The notes beneath the pieces are model-generated. The model was not told the origin of the DNA. It was given only the letters and a program-made list of their open reading frames with translations, and did no database searches. Of a DNA stretch of 43,644 nt, positions 8,346-16,804 are shown piece by piece. The position numbers and the translations under genes are program-made. The first letter of the stretch is position 1, and the number at the start of each line of letters is the position of its first letter. Source of the DNA: Dehalococcoidia bacterium. Lineage in GTDB: Bacteria; Chloroflexota; Dehalococcoidia; UBA2979. Location: contig WHSU01000028.1 in the NCBI GenBank assembly GCA_009379925.1, forward strand, positions 1 through 43,644. The letters are read 5' to 3'.

Positions 8346-9062
8346 TTACCCGGCCCCACCCCCGGCCTCGGCCTTCGCCTCTTCCTCTGCCTTGCGCTTC
8401 GCTTCCTGCTCCTGCCGCCAGGGTCCGTAGTTGGACGGAGGCAGCGAGCCCGCACGGTACGCGGACATCATCTGCTCGTAGACGCCGTCGATCTCCGCGG
8501 TGAACGCCTCCAGCGTGCCGTCGTTGTGGAAGACATGGTCCGAGGCGGGCGCGCGCAGGTTCCAGTCGCGCGCGGCGTTGAGCCGCTGCAGCGCCTCTTC
8601 CTCGCTGAAGTTGTTGCGCTCCATGAGGCGGGGCAGCGCGATCTGGTTGTCCGCGACGACCAGCCAGGTGGCCTCGCACCACGCGGAGTAGCCCGCCTCG
8701 ATCAGGTTCACGGCCTCCATGATCGCCAACTGGTCGTCCGGCAGTTCCGCCCGCCACTGGTCGATCACACCCTTGATCTCGTCGGCGATGTTTCCGATGG
8801 CGCGCGTCCAGCGACGCATGGCGTCCGGGTTGCCGAAGACGATCGCGCCGACCTTCTTGCGGTCGATGTAGCCATCGTCGCCGACGATCTCCCGGCCAAA
8901 CTCCTTGACCGCGTTGTCGAACCCCGGCTTTCCCGGGTCGAACATGCGGTGCACGATCTTGTCGGCGTCGCCGTGGACGGCGCCGTGGTGCTCCACCAGG
9001 TACTGGCAGAGATAGCTCTTCCCCGTCGCGATCGAGCCTGTGACCCCGAGCACCAGCGGCAT
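8346..9062 (-). CDS. coaE: Dephospho-CoA kinase
   Basis: Phosphorylates dephospho-CoA at the 3'-hydroxyl, the last step of coenzyme A synthesis. The 238-residue sequence starts MPLVLGVTGSIATGKS with the P-loop at residues 9-16. It continues with GDADKIVHRMF (the DADxxxH motif of the family), a helical CoA-binding region, and WLVVADNQIALPRLMERNNFSEEEALQRL, which matches the CoaE lid with its RL motif. The last 28 residues form a Glu/Lys/Ala-rich tail that is longer than in typical CoaE and probably disordered. The ATG at 9062 has AAGGGA upstream. It lies between the tRNAs and the penicillin-acylase-like gene. Confidence 0.92.
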   Translation of the reverse strand: MPLVLGVTGSIATGKSYLCQYLVEHHGAVHGDADKIVHRMFDPGKPGFDNAVKEFGREIVGDDGYIDRKKVGAIVFGNPDAMRRWTRAIGNIADEIKGVIDQWRAELPDDQLAIMEAVNLIEAGYSAWCEATWLVVADNQIALPRLMERNNFSEEEALQRLNAARDWNLRAPASDHVFHNDGTLEAFTAEIDGVYEQMMSAYRAGSLPPSNYGPWRQEQEAKRKAEEEAKAEAGGGAG

Positions 9063-9173
9063 ACCGTGTCCCTTCGATTCCCTCCGGCGCCCCTGCGCGC
9101 CGGGCGACAGACTACCGGAGGCGGCCCTCGACAGCTATGCCGCGCTCGCGCCATCCGAGGCGCCCCGGGCTGC

Positions 9174-11510
9174 CTACCCCGGCACCAGCGTCAACGTGTG
9201 GACTGCGGCGGCCTCCGCATCCTCCGGCCGCAAGTGCATGGGGATACGTTCGTGGCGCGCCCAGAGCTCGAGCTGGTCGCTGGCGTGTTCGGTACCCGGC
9301 AAGCCCGACTCGCCGCCCGGCAGCGACCACGTCGCGGATTCCGGCGCCGCGAAGTCCACGAACTGCCGGTAGACGGAGACCGAGGAGACGGCGAACCGCC
9401 CCTTCGGATTCCAGGCGTAGCCGGACACCTGGACCGTGTCCGGGTCGCCACCCATGCCGATGGAAGGCGGGTTGAGCGCCTCCGCGTGTTGCGGGAAGGC
9501 GCCGCTGAGGGTGTGGGCGGCGTTCGTACGGTGCATCGAGTCCCAGCGCCAGCCGCTCGGGTCGTCCGTGCCGGCGTCGCGGGCCGTGTCCCGCCACGCC
9601 GCCTCCAGGGCGCCCGGTAGCACCTCGGACCACGGGCGGCCGTCGGGCGTGCCCGTGGAGCCCTCCAGCGTCGCGCTCGTGTGGTACGACCAGCGTGCCA
9701 GCAGCGTCGCCGTGCCCGTGTTCGCGCTCGTCGTCAGCCAGCGCCACGTGTCCTCCCCGACGATCGGCTCGAAGACGGCCCGCGCGATGCCGGTGCGGAA
9801 GTGCGCGTAGAGCAGCGCCTCCGGGCTCTCCGGTCGCAGGTCGCCGTCCCACCCGGCGAGCATCGAGCGCGCACGCTCGGCGTCGCCCTCCAGGGCCGGC
9901 TGCGCGCCGAGGAAGCGCGTCCAGCGGCGGGCAGGGAGGGAGACCATATCCCCCTGAAGCGTCGATACCTCCTCCGGCGTGGACCGGGCTCTCGAGGTGA
10001 GCACCTCGGCCAGCCGTTCCGCGCGGGCGGGCACCGTGAACTCATAGGCCAGGTACGGGTCGTCGCCCTCGTGCGTTCGCTGGTTCGCCGTCGCGAAGAA
10101 GCCCTCCGGTGGATTGACCGCCTGCGGGAGCGCCTCGAAGGGCACATCACCCGTCCAACGATGCTCACCCGTCCAGCCGGGGACGGCGAACTGACGCGCG
10201 GCCTCCGTCGACCGCACGGGCACGCGCCCGCGATAGAGGAAGCCGATGCTTCCCGCGGTGTCCGCGCTCAGGAGCGCGTTGACTGGCTCGGCCCAACCTC
10301 GCTGCGTCTCGTGCAGCTCCTCCACGCTGCCCGCCCGCAGCATCGGCCGCAGGCATTCCCACTGACGGCAGGGCCGGTCCGTCGCGGTGTAGCGCAGTGC
10401 CAGCGCCGTCCCGCTGGAGGGCGCACCATGCACGATGTGTCCGTTGCGTGTCCGGACGACCTCCACCGGCACGGGGGCTTCGCCGCGCACCTTGATCTCC
10501 TCGTGGCGCACGTCCGCGTCGGCCCAGCCGTCCTCGGTGCGGTAGCGGGTGGGGTCGTCGGGGTCGAACTGCTCGATGTAGAGGTCCTGGTAGTCGGCCT
10601 GACCGTGGGTGATGTTCCACGCCACCTGGCCGTTGTGGCCGAAGTGCGCGAACCCCGGCACGCCCGGGAAGGCGCCGCCCGCGACGTTGAACTCCGGACA
10701 GGTCACGTGCATCTGCCAGTAGACGTTCGGTACATCGAGCGGGCGGTGCGAGTCGTTCGCCAGCAGCGGCATCCCGGTGGTCGTGCGGCTGCCGTGTACG
10801 GCCCACGAGTTCGAACCGCCCTCGTCGAGCGCGAGCGTACCCAGGTCGTCCGCGGCGCGCGCCAGCTCCGTCTCCGCCTGCGCGATCACGTCCGCGTTCA
10901 CGCCGCCGGGCGGCAGGATCATGGCGAGCCCCGCCGGTTCGATGCCTTCGAGGAGGGCGTAGCGCTCGATGCCGATGCGTTGGAGCAACTGGGAGCGCGC
11001 GAGCTTGATCGGGCGCTTCCCCATGATCGCGTGGCGCACCTTGAAGATCAGGACCGACTGCCATGGCTCCCACGGCTCGATGGGGAGACCGGTGAGCGCG
11101 TATTCCACGGGTAGCGGCTGCCCGGAGGTGATGAAGGCGTTCACCCCGTCCGCGTACGCCTGAAACATCGCCCGCGTGTCGGACGTCATCGCCTCAACGT
11201 CCGCCCTCGATGCGGCATCGAGCTGGAAGCGACGGAACAGACGGTCCGCCTCGACGCCGGAGGGGCCGGCGGCCTCCGCCCAGCGCCCGGTGCCGCGGCG
11301 GCGGTACCACTCCATCTGCCAGAGCCGGTCCTGCGCGCTGGCGTAGCCCATGCCAAACCACGCGTCGTGCTCAGTGGCGGCGCGCACATGCGGGACGCCG
11401 TGGGCGTCTCGGTGCATCGTGAGGGACGCATCGAGGCCCGCGGCCACCAGCGTGCCGTCCAGTTGCGGCAGCGCGGCCTCCAGGTCTAGGCGGTCTCCGG
11501 TGACGGTCAT
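9174..11510 (-). CDS. Penicillin acylase family protein (Ntn hydrolase)
   Basis: A 778-residue precursor-type protein of the penicillin/AHL acylase family (PF01804), which hydrolyses amide bonds after self-cleavage into two chains. The N-terminal part has DAHGVPHVRA and DAWFGMGYASAQDRLWQME, classic alpha-chain motifs. The predicted cleavage is at GG/SNSW, giving the nucleophile Ser233, followed by LLANDSHRPL and GFAHFGHNGQVAWNITHG of the beta chain. No signal peptide is visible after the ATG (11510, GGGAGGGGAG upstream), which is unusual because most family members are exported. The substrate is unknown. It sits 53 bp downstream of the D-threonine-aldolase-like gene on the same strand, so the two may be co-transcribed. 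Confidence 0.92.
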   Translation of the reverse strand: MTVTGDRLDLEAALPQLDGTLVAAGLDASLTMHRDAHGVPHVRAATEHDAWFGMGYASAQDRLWQMEWYRRRGTGRWAEAAGPSGVEADRLFRRFQLDAASRADVEAMTSDTRAMFQAYADGVNAFITSGQPLPVEYALTGLPIEPWEPWQSVLIFKVRHAIMGKRPIKLARSQLLQRIGIERYALLEGIEPAGLAMILPPGGVNADVIAQAETELARAADDLGTLALDEGGSNSWAVHGSRTTTGMPLLANDSHRPLDVPNVYWQMHVTCPEFNVAGGAFPGVPGFAHFGHNGQVAWNITHGQADYQDLYIEQFDPDDPTRYRTEDGWADADVRHEEIKVRGEAPVPVEVVRTRNGHIVHGAPSSGTALALRYTATDRPCRQWECLRPMLRAGSVEELHETQRGWAEPVNALLSADTAGSIGFLYRGRVPVRSTEAARQFAVPGWTGEHRWTGDVPFEALPQAVNPPEGFFATANQRTHEGDDPYLAYEFTVPARAERLAEVLTSRARSTPEEVSTLQGDMVSLPARRWTRFLGAQPALEGDAERARSMLAGWDGDLRPESPEALLYAHFRTGIARAVFEPIVGEDTWRWLTTSANTGTATLLARWSYHTSATLEGSTGTPDGRPWSEVLPGALEAAWRDTARDAGTDDPSGWRWDSMHRTNAAHTLSGAFPQHAEALNPPSIGMGGDPDTVQVSGYAWNPKGRFAVSSVSVYRQFVDFAAPESATWSLPGGESGLPGTEHASDQLELWARHERIPMHLRPEDAEAAAVHTLTLVPG

Positions 11511-11563
11511 GGCGCTCCCCTCCCGAGCTACCTCGAGTCGCCCGACCGATGCGCCAGGGCGGG

Positions 11564-12688
11564 CTACTGCAGCATGCCCGCACCCGCGATCGGCCAGACG
11601 GCTTCCACGGTCCCTGCCCGCACGGCGTAGAGCCGCCGATGCAGCAGCATCGTCGAATCGGAGTAGTGGGGGACCATCGTGACGCGGTCGCCCGGCTGCA
11701 CCTCGGCGTCCGGGTCGCGGTCGAAGATGGTGTGTTCGGCGTTGAGCGCGCGCACCGTCAGCCCGCGAGGCGAGACGACCACCGGCAGCCCCGTGTGCAT
11801 GCCACCGCCCTTCCAGCCCAGGTCACCCGCGGCGCGGCCGGGCACCGAGGTGCTGACGACCTGCGCCTGCAGGTGCAGCGCCTGGCGGTGTCCCGGCACC
11901 TTCATGCGGTCCGCGTACGTCTGGTCCATCAGCACGCCGCCGCCCGCCTGCAGCTCGTTGAGCGACCCCAGCCGCGTGGCCATCCAGTAGTTGCCGGTGC
12001 CGCCGCCGCTCATCACCTGGACCTCGATGCCGGCGGCTTCCACCTGCCGCCGCGCCGCCGCGAACACCTCCGCGGCCGCCGCCGACTGCGCCTCTTTGTC
12101 CTCCGGGTCGGCGATGCCCATCACGTGGCCCTCGTAACCCATCAGGCCCCGGAAGCCGATCGACGGCAGTTCCCGCGCCAGGCCGGCCAGCGCCGGTGCC
12201 TCTTGCGGCGTCACACCGCAGCGGTGCGCCCCCACGTCGATGTCCACGAGCACGTCGAGGTCGACGTCGGCGGCAGAGGCCGCCGCGGACAGCGCCCGGA
12301 GGTTGCGCTCGTCGTCGACCGCCACGCAGAGGCGCCGGACGCGCGATGCGAGCGCGATCAGCCGGTCGACCTTGGCCGGCCCGACCACCTCGTTCGCGAT
12401 CAGGATGTCGTCCAGGCCCTCGGCGGCCATCACTTCGGCCTCGGCGACCTTGGCGCAGGTGATACCGGTCGCGCCTCCGGCCACGAGGCGCTTCGCGAGC
12501 TCGGGCGCCTTGCTTGCCTTCACATGTGGGCGCCAGTCCACGCCCATCTCGCGGCAGACCCCGGCCATCGTGGCGATGTTGTGCTCCAGCGCGTCCAAAT
12601 CCACCCAGAGCGCCGGCGTGTCGAGTTCGTCGACGCTGCGGCCGACCTCGGGCCGCCCGTCGTGTGGCGTCGTCCGCACCGCTGTCAT
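11564..12688 (-). CDS. D-threonine aldolase / D-serine dehydratase-like PLP enzyme (alanine-racemase fold)
   Basis: A 374-residue fold-type III PLP protein. The sequence begins DELDTPALWVDLDALEHNIA and has RPHVKASK (54-60) with the likely Schiff-base Lys57, a DIDVGAHRCGV barrel segment, SGGGTGNYW for phosphate binding, and a C-terminal beta domain. The metal-binding stretch of D-threonine aldolases and D-serine dehydratases (His-x-Asp/Cys) corresponds to VPHYSDST, where spacing differs, so metal dependence and substrate are uncertain. It would act on D-3-hydroxy amino acids if typical. The start ATG 12688 has GAGGAG six bases upstream. It leads a minus-strand run toward the acylase. Confidence 0.87.
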   Translation of the reverse strand: MTAVRTTPHDGRPEVGRSVDELDTPALWVDLDALEHNIATMAGVCREMGVDWRPHVKASKAPELAKRLVAGGATGITCAKVAEAEVMAAEGLDDILIANEVVGPAKVDRLIALASRVRRLCVAVDDERNLRALSAAASAADVDLDVLVDIDVGAHRCGVTPQEAPALAGLARELPSIGFRGLMGYEGHVMGIADPEDKEAQSAAAAEVFAAARRQVEAAGIEVQVMSGGGTGNYWMATRLGSLNELQAGGGVLMDQTYADRMKVPGHRQALHLQAQVVSTSVPGRAAGDLGWKGGGMHTGLPVVVSPRGLTVRALNAEHTIFDRDPDAEVQPGDRVTMVPHYSDSTMLLHRRLYAVRAGTVEAVWPIAGAGMLQ

Positions 12689-12821
12689 CCGCCACTCCTC
12701 ATGCCTCGGCGTCGGGCCGGTGTCATCTTACTGAAACGCACATCCGTGCAGCGGAATCAGGCTGCAATACGCCCAGACCTAGACTTCGGTTGAGCGTACC
12801 GCTCGCGAATCGAGGTGACGG

Positions 12822-13451
12822 ATGGCCAGAGATGCAACAGAGATGAGAGAGATGCGGCAGTCTGCGCGGGAGTCCGGCATCGATAGCGGCATGAGCACCG
12901 CGGAGCGAGGTCTCGCCCCCATCGTGGGGTTGCTCGCATTGGTGATGGGCGTCGTCGGTGTGCTCGTGGGATTCGGCATCATCGGGCCCGAAGGTGTCGC
13001 CGACGATGTGACCGACCCGGCGGCGGGCACAACTCAGGGGTTCTTGACGGACCACTTCATGAACGGCGCCAACTGGCTATGGCCGGCGATCGCCGCGGGC
13101 ATCCTGTACTGGACCCTGAACCGTCCGCCCCACCGGCACGGTGAGATGCAGGGCAGCCTGTACCACACCGTCGCGTACATCATGGCCGTGGCGGCCATCA
13201 TCGCCGGAGCGCTCGCGGTCCTCGTCGGATTCAACGTGATCGGCGACAACAGTCTGCTGACCGACGGCTGGACGTGGGGCCTCGCGTCGATCGGACTGGC
13301 AAGCCTCGCGGCCGGCGCGCACGCCGCGCCGCGGCCGTACGCGGTGGCGGACGACGACTACATCCTGAGCGTCGTCGAGTCGCGTGTCGGTGGCTACCCC
13401 GGTGCGGCGCCGTCCCAGGGGACCACCCGGACGGAGCGGGTCACCGACTAG
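12822..13451 (+). CDS. Small membrane protein with an internal duplication, unknown function
   Basis: A 209-residue protein with four predicted membrane segments, near residues 32-54, 84-100, 116-140 and 147-166. Two halves resemble each other: LVMGVVGVLVGFGIIG (about 41-56) and IIAGALAVLVGFNVIG (about 127-142), each followed by an acidic turn and a Trp-containing helix (NWLWPAIAAGIL; GWTWGLASIGL). This suggests duplication of a two-helix unit. The C-terminal ~40 residues are hydrophilic with YILSVVESRVGGYPGA. The ATG at 12822 follows GAGGTGA. I do not recognise a family. It is divergent from the PLP enzyme gene and ends just before a strong hairpin. Confidence 0.82.
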   Translation: MARDATEMREMRQSARESGIDSGMSTAERGLAPIVGLLALVMGVVGVLVGFGIIGPEGVADDVTDPAAGTTQGFLTDHFMNGANWLWPAIAAGILYWTLNRPPHRHGEMQGSLYHTVAYIMAVAAIIAGALAVLVGFNVIGDNSLLTDGWTWGLASIGLASLAAGAHAAPRPYAVADDDYILSVVESRVGGYPGAAPSQGTTRTERVTD

Positions 13452-13517
13452 CGCGCTCGCCCCCGCGGCGGAGGCCGTCCGGCGGCCTGCCGCTGAGAAT
13501 CGCCTGACAATCATCGT

Positions 13518-13545
13518 CCCGGTGGGCCACGTACGGCCCACCGGG
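13518..13545 (+). terminator. Strong GC hairpin after the membrane protein gene
   Basis: A perfect 11-bp stem (13518-13528 with 13535-13545, CCCGGTGGGCC pairing GGCCCACCGGG) around the six-base loop ACGTAC, 66 bp after the stop codon at 13451. It lacks a T-tract, so it would be an I-shaped terminator or an RNA 3'-end stabiliser rather than a classic intrinsic terminator. Confidence 0.55.
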
Positions 13546-13659
13546 GCGTCCGTGCGTTGCGCCTCGCGAGGAGCACCCCCTAACGTCACGCCCAGGGGGA
13601 ACACCACGATCTTTGGCTTCAGCGGGCAGCGCCGGCGGACGCAGGACGTCTCCCGGCGC

Positions 13660-14028
13660 ATGTGTGAACTTCGACGCAGCGGTGCCGGCGTCCGTCTGGG
13701 CGAGTGGCTCGTCGAACCGGGCGCCATCGAGGCGCAGGCCGAGGCCATCGTCGCCTGGTGCCGCCAGGCGCTCGCCGGGTCCCGCCGCCCGTGGGGCATC
13801 GATGCCTTCGACCTCGCCATCGCGGTGGGCCAGGGCAGCAGGCGGCCCTTCAGCGCCTCCTTCCACAAGCTCTCGCCTGCGGACTGCTACGACGAGGACG
13901 GCCTGTCGTACCGCCTCGCCGCCTTCCTCGAATCCGCCCTCGCCGATGCTCGCACCCCTCTCATGCTGGCCGTCGCCCTCTTCTCCTGGGGCGACGCCGC
14001 CCACGCCGCCCTGCCGGACGGCGCCTGA
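13660..14028 (+). CDS. Small soluble orphan protein, unknown function
   Basis: A 122-residue frame starting at ATG 13660 (MCELRRSGAGVRLGEW). It has balanced protein-like composition with hydrophobic helices (AEAIVAWCRQAL, AFDLAIAVGQG, LAAFLESALADA) and three cysteines. The opposite-strand frame over the same bases looks like a shadow. No good ribosome site precedes 13660. An in-frame upstream extension reaches 13384, overlapping the previous gene and running through the hairpin, so it was not used. Another possibility is a non-standard start near 13609, where GGGGGA precedes ATC. No family is recognised. Confidence 0.6.
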   Translation: MCELRRSGAGVRLGEWLVEPGAIEAQAEAIVAWCRQALAGSRRPWGIDAFDLAIAVGQGSRRPFSASFHKLSPADCYDEDGLSYRLAAFLESALADARTPLMLAVALFSWGDAAHAALPDGA

Positions 14029-14190
14029 GCGCCATCTCCTGAGCACGATCGCTGAGCACCACCGGCGCGCCGCTCCGGTGCCGTGTCGCGTACCGCCCTC
14101 CTGACGGACCAGGTACCGACCGATGATCCGGCAGATCGCACTGCGCGTGCGGCACGTCCATCCGTCGCGCGCTGGTCCAGGAGTGCATCG

Positions 14191-15450
14191 ATGAGTGTCC
14201 GCGCACTTCTTCGTCCTACCGGTCTGCAGCGAGAGCACGGTCAGATCGCGCCCCTGATGGCCGTCGCGCTGACGCTCTTCGCCCTCTTCGGCATCGTCGC
14301 CATCGACATCGCCATGCTCTACGACGAGCGTGCCGAGGCACAGACGTCAGTCGACCTCGCAGCCCTCGCCGCCGCGCAGGAGTTGCCCGTCTCTCCGCTG
14401 CTCGCGGTCGCGCAGGCCGAGGACTACCTGAGACGGAACGGCTGGGACCTCGAGGACCCCGAGGTCACCATCACCGTCAACGTGCTGGGCACCGACCAGG
14501 TCGAGGTGGTCGCGCAGCACCACCAGGCCCCCTTGTTCGGTGCATTCCTCGGCCTCACGTACGACGTCGGTGCCCGAGCTGTGGCGGAGCGGACAGTGCA
14601 GGGCGGCGGGAACTACGCGATCCTGGTGCTGGACGAGACCGCTTGCCAGGCGTTCTACATGAGCGGCAACGGGGAGGTGGTGATCGAGAACGGCGGGATC
14701 ATGGTCAACTCGTCCTGTGCCTCGAGCGCCGTCCGGGCCCAGGGCAACAGCGACGTCATCACGGACCTCTTCCACCTGTTCCACCAGGGCGGCGTCCAGA
14801 TCATCGGTAACGCCGATCTGGACCCGATGCCGTCGCCAGTCATGCAGCGCGTCGCGGACCCGCTCGCCGGGGTGGCGCCCCCGGACCTCGCGACGCTCGG
14901 CATCTCCCCCGACTCCGGCGGCACCCCCGGCAGCCCGAGCACGCGCACCGTCAACGGCAACGGCAGCCACACACTGCGCCCCGGCGTCTACTACGGCGGT
15001 CTCGACCTCGGCGCCAACACCGATGTGACCCTGGAACCCGGCATTTACGCGCTGGCGGGCGGGGGCCTGCGCACGAACGGCAACACCGACGTCTTTGGCG
15101 AAGGCGTGATGATCTACAACACCGAGTGGGACGGCTCCTGCGGCGAGATCCACCTGAACGGCAACGCGGCGCCCCATCTGTCCGGCTACGAACACGCGCC
15201 GTACGAGGGCATCACCTTCTGGCAGGACGCTGCCTGCACAGAGACCATGACTCACAACGGCAACGCAGACACCGTCGGCGGCGTGATCTACCTGCCGACG
15301 GCGCGCTACTCACTGAACGGTAACGGTGACATGGGCCCCCTGCAGATCATCGCGGACACGGTCGTGATCAGCGGCAACGGCGACCTGGAGATGTGCTACG
15401 AGGAGTTCGTCGAAATCGCCTCGGAGGAAGTCCTGCGCCTCGTCCAGTAG
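14191..15450 (+). CDS. TadG-like surface/pilus-associated protein with repeated NGN motifs
   Basis: A 419-residue protein. After a short basic segment comes EHGQIAPLMAVALTLFALFGIVAIDIAML, a single membrane segment with the TadE/TadG-like (PF13400) pattern, then DERAEAQTSVDLAALAAAQEL. The rest is predicted secreted. It contains about ten GN-centred motifs (SGNGE, QGNSD, IGNAD, NGNGS, GANTD, NGNTD, NGNAA, NGNAD, NGNGD, SGNGD) spaced some 15-50 residues apart, with LRPGVYYGGL and LEPGIYALAGGGL, suggesting a beta-helix or solenoid. Five or more cysteines occur in the exported part. The ATG at 14191 has CAGGAG upstream; a longer frame to 14083 is less likely. No tad/flp genes accompany it. Binding or structural roles are inference. 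Confidence 0.82.
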   Translation: MSVRALLRPTGLQREHGQIAPLMAVALTLFALFGIVAIDIAMLYDERAEAQTSVDLAALAAAQELPVSPLLAVAQAEDYLRRNGWDLEDPEVTITVNVLGTDQVEVVAQHHQAPLFGAFLGLTYDVGARAVAERTVQGGGNYAILVLDETACQAFYMSGNGEVVIENGGIMVNSSCASSAVRAQGNSDVITDLFHLFHQGGVQIIGNADLDPMPSPVMQRVADPLAGVAPPDLATLGISPDSGGTPGSPSTRTVNGNGSHTLRPGVYYGGLDLGANTDVTLEPGIYALAGGGLRTNGNTDVFGEGVMIYNTEWDGSCGEIHLNGNAAPHLSGYEHAPYEGITFWQDAACTETMTHNGNADTVGGVIYLPTARYSLNGNGDMGPLQIIADTVVISGNGDLEMCYEEFVEIASEEVLRLVQ

Positions 15451-15540
15451 CCTCGCGCAGCACCGCACGACGGCCACCCGAGCTCGCTGCGGTCCGTCCC
15501 CCTGGGCCAGCGCTTCCGCTCCCACTCCCCGCGCACGTCC

Positions 15541-15546
15541 TAAAAT
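15541..15546 (+). promoter_or_regulatory. -10-like TAAAAT before thrC
   Basis: TAAAAT stands out in very GC-rich surroundings, 31 bp upstream of the chosen thrC start at 15578. No recognisable -35 lies 17 bp upstream. Confidence 0.4.
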
Positions 15547-15577
15547 GGCGGCGAGACCGCAAGCGAGGGGAGTCCCG

Positions 15578-16804
15578 ATGTGCGCGCATAGCCGGGCCCG
15601 CCGTATGAGCGACCACCACGCGATTTCGGCCACCTCGGCGCTCACCCACCTCGAGTGCGCGGTGTGCGGCGAGCGCCACAACGCGAACGTGCCGCAGACG
15701 ATCTGCCGTGAGTGTGGCCGCCCGCTCCTCGCGCGCTACGACCTGCCGGGCGCGCGCCGCACCTTCAGCCCCTCCGGGCTGGAGGGCCGCCGCTGGGACA
15801 TGTGGCGCTACGCCGAGTTGATGCCCGTCCTGGACCCCACCTTCGTCGTCTCGCTCGGCGAGGGCGCCACCCCGCTCCGCCGTACACCCAGGCTCGGCGC
15901 GGCCGTCGGTGTGCCTCGGCTGGCGGTGAAGGAGGAAGGTGGCAACCCCACCGGCTCCTTCAAGGCGCGTGGCCTTTCCGCGGCCGTATCGAAGGCGCTC
16001 GAGCTGGGCATCCGCGACATCGGCGTCCCCACCGCGGGCAACGCCGGCGCCGCGGCCGCGGCCTACGCCGCCCGCGCGGGCATCCGCGCACACGTCGCGA
16101 TGCCGCGCGACACGCCGCAGCCGATCATCGATGAGGTCCGCACCTACGGCGCGGATCTCACGCTCGTCGATGGGTTGATCTCGGACGCCGGGCGCCTGAT
16201 CGCGGAGGGCTGCGTCCAGCATGGCTGGTTTGACGTCTCGACGCTGAAGGAGCCGTACCGCGTCGAGGGGAAGAAGACGATGGGCTTCGAGTTGTGGGAG
16301 CAGCTCGGCGGCGACCTGGCCGACTACCTGATCTATCCGACGGGCGGCGGGACCGGGCTCATCGGCATGTGGAAGGCCTTCGAGGAACTGGAGGCCATGG
16401 GCCTCCTCGGCCCCGAACGCCCGCGCATGGTCGCCGTGCAGTCGAGCGGCTGCGCGCCCATCGTGCGGGCCTTCGAGGCGGGCGCGGAGCGTGCCGAGCC
16501 GTGGGCGGACGCCGCCACGCTTGCCCCGGGCATCCGCGTGCCGTCGCCGTTCGCGGACGACCTCATCCTCCGCGTGCTGCGCGATAGCGAAGGCCTGGCG
16601 GTGGCGGTGACGGACGACGAGATCCGAGCGGCCATGGGCGAGCTGGCGCGCACCGAGGGCATCGACGCCTGTCCCGAGGGCGCGGCGACGCTGGCCGGCC
16701 TCCGCCGCCTCGTCGCCGAGGGCCGCATCGAGGGCTCCGCGAGCGTGGTGCTCTTCAACACCGGCACGGGCCTCAAGCACCCCGAGCTGCGGGCGCGCGG
16801 ATGA
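15578..16804 (+). CDS. thrC: Threonine synthase
   Basis: Converts O-phosphohomoserine to threonine with PLP. The 408-residue sequence has an N-terminal zinc-ribbon-like segment (CAVCGERH at 27-34 and CRECGRPL at 43-50), typical of threonine synthases of this type. It then has LGEGATPL, KEEGGNPTGSFKARG with PLP Lys129, TAGNAGAAAAAYAARAGI and YPTGGGTGLIGMWKAF for PLP phosphate binding. The start ATG 15578 was chosen because GAGGGGAG precedes it; a later ATG at 15605 has no such site. The gene overlaps the next by ATGA (16801-16804), so the two are translationally coupled. No other threonine-pathway gene is near. Confidence 0.93.
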   Translation: MCAHSRARRMSDHHAISATSALTHLECAVCGERHNANVPQTICRECGRPLLARYDLPGARRTFSPSGLEGRRWDMWRYAELMPVLDPTFVVSLGEGATPLRRTPRLGAAVGVPRLAVKEEGGNPTGSFKARGLSAAVSKALELGIRDIGVPTAGNAGAAAAAYAARAGIRAHVAMPRDTPQPIIDEVRTYGADLTLVDGLISDAGRLIAEGCVQHGWFDVSTLKEPYRVEGKKTMGFELWEQLGGDLADYLIYPTGGGTGLIGMWKAFEELEAMGLLGPERPRMVAVQSSGCAPIVRAFEAGAERAEPWADAATLAPGIRVPSPFADDLILRVLRDSEGLAVAVTDDEIRAAMGELARTEGIDACPEGAATLAGLRRLVAEGRIEGSASVVLFNTGTGLKHPELRARG

